A stretch of DNA of 64,000 bases from Defluviitaleaceae bacterium (GTDB taxonomy: Bacteria > Bacillota > Clostridia > Lachnospirales > UBA5962), in NCBI GenBank assembly GCA_009787355.1, contig WRGD01000152.1, positions 1-64,000 of the forward strand, in the 5' to 3' direction. Below, in pieces: positions 1 through 7,225 of this stretch; position 1 is the stretch's first letter; the number at the start of each line of letters is the position of its first letter. The notes under the pieces were generated by a model. It saw only the letters and a program-made list of their open reading frames with translations, was not told the DNA's origin and searched no databases. Made by a program: the position numbers and the translations under genes.

Positions 1-384
1 TTTAAGTCTAGTACGAAAAGTTAGATGTTTACGTTCAATCTTTTGTGTATTTTTCTTACCAGTAGTTAATATATTGGAATGAATAATATCGTGATATTCA
101 AAATTATTATCTGAATAAACCATGTTTATATTTAAATTTAAAGTATCTAGTAAATCTAATAATTTCCAAATCATATCATGACCTCTATTTCCTAGAACAA
201 AAGCAATTACATCTCAATTATCATAATTTATAGCGTGCCAAAGCCAAGAAGGTGTCTTATTTGAATTAACACGCATCCACATTTCATCCATTTCTAAATG
301 TATATTAATAGCTTTATTTTTATTTTTGTACTTAGGATTTATATTACTTAGTGTGTTTTTTCTTTTTTTCCCATTTTCAAATAC
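1..384 (-). mobile_element. IS1-family transposase remnant (InsB-like), broken
   Basis: Read on the minus strand, the frame from about 384 to the window edge gives the InsB core of IS1 transposases: LEMDEMWMRV, then TPSWLWHAINYDN, then AFVLGNRGHD, VYSDN and KNTQKIERKHLTFRTRL. These match the DEMW, WIWYAID, YTDG and QKIERxNLTLRTRL blocks known for this family. An in-frame TGA at 214-216 (probably a former TGG) breaks the frame. There is no upstream InsA zinc-finger part. A good ribosome site (AAGGAGG) lies before an ATG at 372-374, but that frame stops after eight codons. A run of seven A on the minus strand (363-369) in that short frame could allow a -1 shift into the InsB frame. I read it as a decayed element; the left end is outside the window. 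Confidence 0.75.
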
Positions 385-454
385 CCTCCTTTTTTAGTAT
401 TTTATCATACTTTACACTTTTTTGCTATTTTAATACATAACCGATTTTATTTTT

Positions 455-472
455 GGTAGTTAGTTGACAACC
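455..472. repeat. Possible IS terminal repeat (imperfect palindrome)
   Basis: The 18 bases GGTAGTTAGTTGACAACC lie about 70 bases upstream of the transposase remnant, where the end of the insertion sequence would be expected. The sequence is nearly palindromic. The partner end is outside the window, so this is only a candidate. Confidence 0.2.
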
Positions 473-486
473 TATAGGAACTGTTT

Positions 487-519
487 AAAGCACCAAATCT
501 TTTAAAGATTTGGTGCTTT
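487..519. terminator. Strong bidirectional intrinsic terminator
   Basis: A near-perfect palindrome of two 16-base arms (487-502 and 504-519), with a core of GCACCAAATC/GATTTGGTGC flanked by A and T runs. It can stop transcription arriving from the mcsB side and separates the IS remnant from the aminopeptidase remnant. Confidence 0.75.
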
Positions 520-561
520 TTAGTGGTTACAATTATTTTAGGTGAATTAACTTTAAATAGC

Positions 562-819
562 TCATTCGCCTTTTTTGAAAATTTGGACTTCTTCTCCGTC
601 CTGAGTTTTTCCTGCTATGTCTAGGTACTCAGAATAAACTATAAAGTCATGGTGGCTTAAACTTTGATTTAATCTTTTTTCTATTTCTCTTCTTCGGATA
701 AGTTTTCCATTTCCGATACTGTGAATGTATAACCACTACCCAAAGCTAGATGACAACTTGCGTTCTCATCGTAAAGAGTATTATACCATAATAAGCCAGA
801 TTTTGAGATAAGTTTTCAT
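562..819 (-). pseudogene. C-terminal remnant of an M29 aminopeptidase, frameshifted
   Basis: The minus strand directly after the mcsB stop encodes SGLLWYNTLYDENASC and CHLALGSGY. After a one-base frame change near GGTTATAC it continues SIGNGKLIRRREIEKRLNQS, SHHDF and GKTQDGEEVQIFKKGE, then a stop. This follows the C-terminus of M29 metallo-aminopeptidases (AmpS/AmpT/PepS type), whose consensus has FDENASCHLALG, then MSEEEL, NDSLIHVDFM and VPVFRNG. Only the last fifth or so of the usual protein of about 400 residues remains, and the catalytic N-terminal part is gone. clpC, the usual neighbour of mcsB, is not here. Confidence 0.75.
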
Positions 820-820
820 A

Positions 821-1840
821 TTACAAATTACTATTCTCAAGGCATTTTCTTATAAAGGTAGCCCTAGCCTCATTTATTTCTTTATCGCTTATATTTCCTG
901 TATTTATTTTTAAATTTCCATATTCTATGTTCATCATTATACTATAGACAGAAGTCTTAATATTATCTTTTAAAGTACCAGAAACAACTCCGAGCCTAAG
1001 TATACTTAAAAGATTTCTTGCCTCTCCTATTTCTATTTGTCTACAATTTTTTAGTACGCCGTATGCTCTATATATATGGTCTTCAAAAAAAATTCTATTT
1101 TTTTGAACATATTTTTCTAAAGTTTCAAGCTCGGTTTCAACTATTTGATTTGTAAGATTTTCTAAAATATTTATAATTTCAGGTTCGGAACGCCCAAGCG
1201 AACATTGGTTAGAAATTTGATAAATACTACCTATAGGCTCGCTACTTTCTCCGTATATTCCTCTTATTGTCATACCAGACCTAGAAAGGTATGTTATTAC
1301 ACTATGAAGTTTTCCAGCTTTTTCGAGCATGGGTAAATGCACCATATACGATGCTCTCATACCTGTACCAATATTACTAGGGCAGCTTGTCAAATATCCA
1401 AGTTTTTCATCAAAAGCATATTTTAAGTTTTTTTCTATTAAGTCATCTACATAATCTGCTGTTGTATATGATTTTTGTATGTTTTTACCTGCTGCTATAC
1501 ACTGTATACGTACATGGTCTTCTTCATTTATCATAATATGAATAGAATCATCTTCACTAGAAATTACAGCCTTTGGTTCTCTACTTTTCAAAAGGTCTAA
1601 ACTTATTTTGTGATGTTCTACTAAACCTAGACTTTCTATATCTGTTTTATTAGATAAATTTATAAATCTGAAATTTATATCTTTTTCACCCAAAAGATTT
1701 TTAGATATTTCTTCTATCATTTCTGTAGCTTCTTTTTGTGTTAGCTTTGAGTAAAAATTATATTTTTCAAAATTTCTAGCAAGTCTAACACGGCAAGAAA
1801 TAATAGGAGAAAAATCTCCTTCCGATGTATACCATTTCAA
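821..1840 (-). CDS. mcsB: Protein-arginine kinase McsB
   Basis: A 339-residue guanidino-kinase-fold enzyme that phosphorylates arginine side chains, marking proteins for ClpCP degradation and controlling CtsR in Firmicutes. Visible family blocks are SCRVRLARNF near residue 15, MINEEDHVRIQ in the middle, LGYLTSCPSNIGTGMRASYM (nucleotide and guanidinium site, near 145-165) and IRGIYGESSEP near 195. Length is normal for McsB (about 350). It starts two bases after the mcsA stop, so the pair is translationally coupled. ctsR and clpC, normally in the same operon, are missing on both sides. An aminopeptidase remnant follows. Confidence 0.95.
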   Translation of the reverse strand: MKWYTSEGDFSPIISCRVRLARNFEKYNFYSKLTQKEATEMIEEISKNLLGEKDINFRFINLSNKTDIESLGLVEHHKISLDLLKSREPKAVISSEDDSIHIMINEEDHVRIQCIAAGKNIQKSYTTADYVDDLIEKNLKYAFDEKLGYLTSCPSNIGTGMRASYMVHLPMLEKAGKLHSVITYLSRSGMTIRGIYGESSEPIGSIYQISNQCSLGRSEPEIINILENLTNQIVETELETLEKYVQKNRIFFEDHIYRAYGVLKNCRQIEIGEARNLLSILRLGVVSGTLKDNIKTSVYSIMMNIEYGNLKINTGNISDKEINEARATFIRKCLENSNL

Positions 1841-1842
1841 AA

Positions 1843-2346
1843 TTAAACACCTCTTTCTATTTCTTTTATTTTATCTCTTATTTTAGCTGCTTCTTCGTAT
1901 TGTTCTAGGTCTATATGATTTTTAAGTTCTTCTTTAAGAGTTTCTATTTCTTTCTTTATTATTAGAGAAGCTGCATTTGTTTTTGGTATTTTACCCTTAT
2001 GTTTTTCACTCCACTGTATTTTTTCTATAATATTATTTATATCTTTTTTAAAAGATTCGTAACATTTACCACAGCCAAGTTTACCAATTTTTTTAAATTC
2101 ATAAAGTGTTAAAGAACAGCCCTCGCAAGAAATGTCATTTACTTCTTTTTCTTTCTCTTTATCAAAAGGATGAAAATTTGTAAAATTAAAAAGTAAATCA
2201 TTTAAAAGACTATTAATAAAAAAATTTTTATCGAAATCTAAAGAACATCTATAACATAGATGAAGTTCTGATTTTTCTTTATCGTATACTTGCTCCAAAT
2301 TTACAGAAACTTCTGCTTCTCTTTTTTTACAATTATCACAAAGCAT
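1843..2346 (-). CDS. mcsA: McsA, zinc-finger and UVR-domain activator of McsB
   Basis: A 167-residue protein with four cysteine pairs: CDNC at residue 3, CYRC near 31, CEGC near 74 and CGKC near 92. A C-terminal UVR motif (LKEELKNHIDLEQYEEAAKI) lies near 137-156. This is the standard McsA architecture: zinc fingers that bind and activate McsB, plus the UVR helix pair that contacts ClpC. It lies between the RNase E/G gene and mcsB on the same strand. A CtsR regulator gene, usual upstream, is absent, so control by CtsR cannot be assumed for this locus. Confidence 0.93.
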   Translation of the reverse strand: MLCDNCKKREAEVSVNLEQVYDKEKSELHLCYRCSLDFDKNFFINSLLNDLLFNFTNFHPFDKEKEKEVNDISCEGCSLTLYEFKKIGKLGCGKCYESFKKDINNIIEKIQWSEKHKGKIPKTNAASLIIKKEIETLKEELKNHIDLEQYEEAAKIRDKIKEIERGV

Positions 2347-2377
2347 TAAATTACCTCTATATTTTATTTTAAAATTT

Positions 2378-3451
2378 TTATACCCTACGTCTTGTTATTT
2401 CCATAAGACCAAGCTTGCTAATACCTACAACTATTACTTTTTGCCTATCTTTAGATATATATTTTTTAAAAATATCCAATAAAATTTCCATATTATTCAT
2501 GTTTATAAAATCTATTATTATTATTCCTGTTATGTTTCTAAGCCTTATTTGATAAGCTATTTCTTCACAAGCCTCTATATTCGTTTTTTGTATGTTATCT
2601 TTTTTCTTGTTGTTAGATTTGCCAGTATTTACATCTATAACAGTAAGTGCAGATGTTTTTTCTATTATTATATATCCACCAGATTTTAGCCATATTTTTT
2701 TATTGTTTAATTCTTTTAGCTTGTGGTTTATTTCGTATTCTTCAAAAATATCTTTTTCCATAAGTACAGGCAAAATGTTGTACACTTCTGCTATTTCTTT
2801 TATATTTTCAAACTCATCTTTGCTATTTGTTATTATTCTTTCAATACCACAAGAAAGTAAAGATAGTAAAGATGATTTATAAAATATATTTTCATCTTCA
2901 TTATACATTAATCCAAAATCTAAAAATTTTTCATGTAAAATTTTTTCTGCTTTTTTAATCAACTCTTCTATTTCACATTGTATTTCTTCTTTTTTAGCCG
3001 ATACACATTCTGTTCTTATTACAAGTGAAAAATTATTTGGACACAATTCATTTGCAAGATTAAAAAAATAATCTTTTTTTGATTTGTCTATTTTATCCGA
3101 AACAAAAACACCATTTTTAAAAGGAGATTTTAAAAGAATTATATATTTTCCAACGAAATTTATGTCTTGTACAAGAGTTGGTCCTTTGCCATCTATAGAA
3201 TCTTTTTTTACTTGCACTATTAGACTATCCCCATATTTTAGATTTTGATTATTTTTTAATTGTAAAAATCCATTTTTACCTGTTCCTATATCCAAAAAAG
3301 CAAATTCTTTACCAACATTTACAACTTTAGCTTTATAAATGTTTCCTATTATACTATCTTCTTTCGTATAGATAACTTCAATTAACCTTGTTCCATCCAA
3401 AAAAGCTAATTTTCCATGTTCTTTTTGTATATCTATTAATAAAGTTTTCAT
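2378..3451 (-). CDS. Ribonuclease E/G family protein, short form
   Basis: A 357-residue endoribonuclease of the Rne/Rng family, acting in RNA maturation and decay. An S1-type RNA-binding segment lies near residues 35-100 (IIGNIYKAKVVNV, AFLDIGTGKNGFLQL). The catalytic metal site is represented by LTVIDVNTGK near 270 and GIIIIDFINM near 310. The chain ends at LGLMEITRRRV, exactly where family members normally continue into the zinc-link (CPxCxG) and a C-terminal region. The Zn-dependent oligomerisation part is therefore missing. No shifted continuation is visible downstream. It shares the strand with mcsA, 31 bases upstream. Confidence 0.85.
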   Translation of the reverse strand: MKTLLIDIQKEHGKLAFLDGTRLIEVIYTKEDSIIGNIYKAKVVNVGKEFAFLDIGTGKNGFLQLKNNQNLKYGDSLIVQVKKDSIDGKGPTLVQDINFVGKYIILLKSPFKNGVFVSDKIDKSKKDYFFNLANELCPNNFSLVIRTECVSAKKEEIQCEIEELIKKAEKILHEKFLDFGLMYNEDENIFYKSSLLSLLSCGIERIITNSKDEFENIKEIAEVYNILPVLMEKDIFEEYEINHKLKELNNKKIWLKSGGYIIIEKTSALTVIDVNTGKSNNKKKDNIQKTNIEACEEIAYQIRLRNITGIIIIDFINMNNMEILLDIFKKYISKDRQKVIVVGISKLGLMEITRRRV

Positions 3452-3554
3452 TTTGTACCTGCATTACTATTAAAATTCAAGATATTTTACAACTTCTACT
3501 ATATCATTTTTTTGTGAAAAATAAAAATAAAAAATATTTTTCAAACTAGTTTTT

Positions 3555-3585
3555 TTGTAAAGTGTTATAAAAAATACGATATAAT
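3555..3585 (+). promoter_or_regulatory. Possible sigma-A promoter for pheST
   Basis: TATAAT at 3580-3585 with TTGTAA at 3555-3560, 19 bases apart, in the AT-rich gap between the divergent RNase gene and pheS. Spacing is longer than ideal. I looked for a T-box leader here (conserved GGGTGGNACCGCG) and did not see one. Confidence 0.35.
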
Positions 3586-3721
3586 AAAATATAAATTCGT
3601 TATTTTTACAAACTTACTTAACTAATTTTTGTTATTTTTTCAAATGAAAACTTGTATTTTTTATATTTTTGATGTATCATAATTTGTAAAAACGATAGTT
3701 TTAACAGAAGGATAAGATAAA

Positions 3722-4747
3722 GTGATAGATGACATAGAACAAATAAGATTAAAAACTAAAAATAAAATAGAAAATATAAATAATCTAAAAGACTTTGAAG
3801 ATTTTAAAGTAAGTATTTTTGGGAAAAAAGGGAAACTTACTGATTTAATGAAAAATCTTTCTATACTACCTAAAGAAGAAAGACCATCATTTGGACAAAC
3901 AGTAAATATACTTAGAGATGAACTTGAAAATATTTTTTTTTTAAAACAACAAAGTTTAAAGCAATCTCTTATAAAAGAAGCATTTGAAAAAGAAACTATA
4001 GATGTTACAATTTCTAAAAAAAATCATCATTTAGGTACAAAGCATCCACTAATTACTGTAATGGATGAAATAAAAAATATATTTTTAGGAATGGGATACC
4101 AAATTGTAGAGGGTCCAGATATAGAAACATCTTATTATAATTTTGATGCTTTAAATATACCAAAAGTGCATCCTGCACGTGATGGTCAAGATACATTTTA
4201 TATTGGAACTGATTTTTTATTAAGAAGCCAAACTTCACCAGTACAAGTTAGGACAATGGAGCGTGGAGAGCTACCTATAAAAATAATAGCACCTGGCAGA
4301 GTATATAGGCCAGATGAAATAGATGCTACTCACAGCCCTATTTTTCATCAAATAGAAGGTTTAGTTGTAGATAAAGGTATAAATATGTCCAATTTAAAAG
4401 GTGCTTTGCTTTCTTTTGTTCGTGAATTTTTCGGTAAAGACGTAAAAATACGATTAAGACCTCATCATTTTCCTTTTACAGAACCTAGTGCAGAAATGGA
4501 TATTTCTTGTTTTTCTTGTATAAATAATGACCCAAGTTGTAAAGTTTGTAGAGGAGAGGGATATATAGAGCTTTTGGGTTGTGGAATGGTACATCCAAAT
4601 GTTCTAAAAATGAGTGGTATAAACCCAAATGTATATTCTGGCTTTGCTTTCGGTATGGGACTTGAAAGAATAGCCATGCAAAAATACAATATAGAAGATT
4701 TACGTCTTTTTTATGAAAATGATATAAGATTTTTAAAGCAATTTTAA
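3722..4747 (+). CDS. pheS: Phenylalanine-tRNA ligase alpha subunit
   Basis: A 341-residue class II aminoacyl-tRNA synthetase subunit that charges tRNA-Phe as an alpha2-beta2 complex with PheT. The N-terminal coiled-coil arm (1-90) is followed by the catalytic core. Motif 1 falls around HPLITVMDEIKNIFLGMGY (near 107), motif 2 around RSQTSPVQVRTME and PGRVYRPDEIDATHSP (170-205), and motif 3 is FGMGLERIAMQKY near 310. Length fits the family. The start is GTG at 3722, preceded by GAAGGA. It is followed ten bases later by pheT in one operon. Confidence 0.96.
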   Translation: MIDDIEQIRLKTKNKIENINNLKDFEDFKVSIFGKKGKLTDLMKNLSILPKEERPSFGQTVNILRDELENIFFLKQQSLKQSLIKEAFEKETIDVTISKKNHHLGTKHPLITVMDEIKNIFLGMGYQIVEGPDIETSYYNFDALNIPKVHPARDGQDTFYIGTDFLLRSQTSPVQVRTMERGELPIKIIAPGRVYRPDEIDATHSPIFHQIEGLVVDKGINMSNLKGALLSFVREFFGKDVKIRLRPHHFPFTEPSAEMDISCFSCINNDPSCKVCRGEGYIELLGCGMVHPNVLKMSGINPNVYSGFAFGMGLERIAMQKYNIEDLRLFYENDIRFLKQF

Positions 4748-4757
4748 GGAGACAAAC

Positions 4758-7166
4758 ATGAATATACCTGTATCATGGATAAAAGAATATTTTGAAATAG
4801 AAGATTTAAAAGAGCTTATCGAAAAATTGACCATGAGTGGAACAAAAGTAGAAACAATACATTCAATAGGAAAAGAACTAGATAAAATAGTAACAGGAAG
4901 AATAGTAAATATAGAAAAACATCCAAATGCTGAAAAATTACTTGTTACAAATGTAGATATTGGAAGAAATAAAATAGTAAACATTGTTACAGCAGCAAAA
5001 AATTTAAAAAAAGATGATATTGTACCTGTAGCACTACCTGATTCTACTATTTATGGTGGTATAACTATAAATGAGAGAGATTTTTTTGGTATAAAATCAT
5101 ATGGAATGTTATGTTCTATTACCGAGCTTGGTTATGATTCTACCGACTTTCCAGAAAATCTTGAATATGGTATTTATGTATTTGAAAATAAAAATTTAAA
5201 GTTAGGTGAAGATGTTTGTGATATTTTGCACCTAAAAGATGATGTAATAGAGCTAGAGCTTACAACAAATAGACCAGACTGTTATAGTGTACACGGAATA
5301 TTTAGAGAAATAAAGGCACTTGGCTACAAAGAAAAAAATATTAAAAAAAATAAAGAATATTCAAATAAAAGCATTACAGAACACACAAAAGATTTAATAA
5401 ATATAAAAATAGAAAATCCAGACGAATGTTATAGATATGTAGCAAGAGTTGTAAAAAATGTAAAAATAGCACCATCTCCAAATTGGATTAGAAGAAGACT
5501 AATATTAAGTGGAATAAGACCAAAAAACAATATAGTTGATATAACAAACTACGTAATGCTAGAATATGGTCAGCCTTTACATGCTTTCGATTTAAGAAAG
5601 GTAGCTGAAAATAATAATAAAAAAGAAATAGTAGTTCGATTTGCAAAAAATGATGAAAATATTACAACCTTAGATGCTTCTAAACATATACTTCAAAAAT
5701 CTAATTTAGTAATAGCAGATAATGAAAAAGCTCTTGCAATTGCTGGTGTTATTGGTGGGTTAGATAGCTCTATAACAGATTCTACAACAGATGTTATTTT
5801 CGAATCAGCAAATTTTTTAGGCTCTAGCATAAGAAAAACTTCAAAAGAAATAGGAATTCGTACAGATGCATCTACTAAATATGAAAAAGGTATAGATCCA
5901 AATTTATCTCTTTTTGTGATAAATAGATGTATGGAACTTATAGAAGAGCTTTGTATAGGAGAAGTAGTAGAAGGATGGGTAGATAATTACCCTACAAAAA
6001 TAGAAAGTCATACTTTTAAATGTTCGTTTGAAAATGTAAATAAAATTCTCGGTACAAATATACCAAAGAAAGAAATGATAAATATCTTGCAAAAATTAGA
6101 AATACAAGCAAAAGACGATATTTTATATATTCCAACATTTAGAAAAGATATTACAAACGATGCAGATATAGCTGAAGAAATAGTACGTATATACGGATTT
6201 GAAAATATAGAACCTACTTTAGACAATGTTGTTGCAATTGGTAGAAAAACAAAAAAACAAATTGTAGAAGAAAATATAATAGATATATTAAAATCCCTTG
6301 GTCTTAATCAAATAATGACTTATTCTTTTGAAAATCCAAAAGTTTTTGAAAAATTGAATATAGAGTTAAATAACTTATTAAGAGATACTGTAAATATATC
6401 AAATCCTCTAGGTGAAAGTTCTATAATGCGTTCTACTACTATTAGTTCTATGTTAAATACTATTAGTTTGAACTATAATAGAAGAAATAATGATATATAT
6501 TTATTCGAAATAGGCAAAATATATAAAAATTCTAAATTTAGTGAAAATAAAGATAACAAACCAATAGAAAAATTAATGCTTACAATTGGTATTATGCCAA
6601 ATAAAAATTTTGACTTTTATGAGCTAAAATCGATAACAGATGAACTTTTTAGAAACTTATCTTTAAATGTAGATTATCGCCCTTATAAAGAATGTAGCTA
6701 TACTCACCCAGGACGCACTGCGAATATTTTAATAGATAAGAAAGAAATAGGAATAATAGGACAAGTAAATCCTCTTGTTTTAGAAAATTTTGAAATAAAA
6801 GAAAATGTATATATATGTATAGTTGATATGGATGAAATAATAAGTTTTATAGATTTAGATAAAACATATATTCCAATAATAAAATATCCAAAAGTAACAA
6901 GAGATATATCTATAAAAGTAAAATCAGATATATGGGCGTACCAAATAGAAGAAATAATAAAAAACTGCTCTGGAAAGCTTATAGAAAATTTAAATTTATT
7001 TGATATATATCAAGGAAACCAAATAGAAGATGGATATAAATCTATGGCATATAGCCTAACTTTTAGAGATAAAGAAAAAACTCTTTCTGATAAAGAAATA
7101 AATATTATAATGGAAAAAATAATAAATACTTTAAAAGAAAATTTGGGTGTAATGTTACGTGTCTAA
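4758..7166 (+). CDS. pheT: Phenylalanine-tRNA ligase beta subunit
   Basis: An 802-residue beta subunit, standard length. A tRNA-binding (OBD) domain spans about 40-150 (VTGRIVNIEKHPNAEKLLVT). The B3/B4 editing domain lies around 210-400. B5 and the catalytic-like core follow, with IVRIYGFENIEP near 476. The C-terminal ferredoxin-like anticodon-binding domain (FDIYQGNQIEDGYKSMAYSL) ends the protein. The start ATG has AAGGAG eight bases upstream. It forms the tetrameric enzyme with PheS and supplies proofreading of mischarged Tyr-tRNA-Phe. Confidence 0.96.
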   Translation: MNIPVSWIKEYFEIEDLKELIEKLTMSGTKVETIHSIGKELDKIVTGRIVNIEKHPNAEKLLVTNVDIGRNKIVNIVTAAKNLKKDDIVPVALPDSTIYGGITINERDFFGIKSYGMLCSITELGYDSTDFPENLEYGIYVFENKNLKLGEDVCDILHLKDDVIELELTTNRPDCYSVHGIFREIKALGYKEKNIKKNKEYSNKSITEHTKDLINIKIENPDECYRYVARVVKNVKIAPSPNWIRRRLILSGIRPKNNIVDITNYVMLEYGQPLHAFDLRKVAENNNKKEIVVRFAKNDENITTLDASKHILQKSNLVIADNEKALAIAGVIGGLDSSITDSTTDVIFESANFLGSSIRKTSKEIGIRTDASTKYEKGIDPNLSLFVINRCMELIEELCIGEVVEGWVDNYPTKIESHTFKCSFENVNKILGTNIPKKEMINILQKLEIQAKDDILYIPTFRKDITNDADIAEEIVRIYGFENIEPTLDNVVAIGRKTKKQIVEENIIDILKSLGLNQIMTYSFENPKVFEKLNIELNNLLRDTVNISNPLGESSIMRSTTISSMLNTISLNYNRRNNDIYLFEIGKIYKNSKFSENKDNKPIEKLMLTIGIMPNKNFDFYELKSITDELFRNLSLNVDYRPYKECSYTHPGRTANILIDKKEIGIIGQVNPLVLENFEIKENVYICIVDMDEIISFIDLDKTYIPIIKYPKVTRDISIKVKSDIWAYQIEEIIKNCSGKLIENLNLFDIYQGNQIEDGYKSMAYSLTFRDKEKTLSDKEINIIMEKIINTLKENLGVMLRV

Positions 7167-7225
7167 AAGAAATTATATAAAATTGTTATATCGTTTTTCT
7201 AAAAACTAACTTTGAAAGGAGATTT

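Noticed and set aside
3452-3721. T-box riboswitch upstream of pheS
   Set aside because: No GGGTGGNACCGCG-type box and no specifier or terminator stem is visible in the gap.
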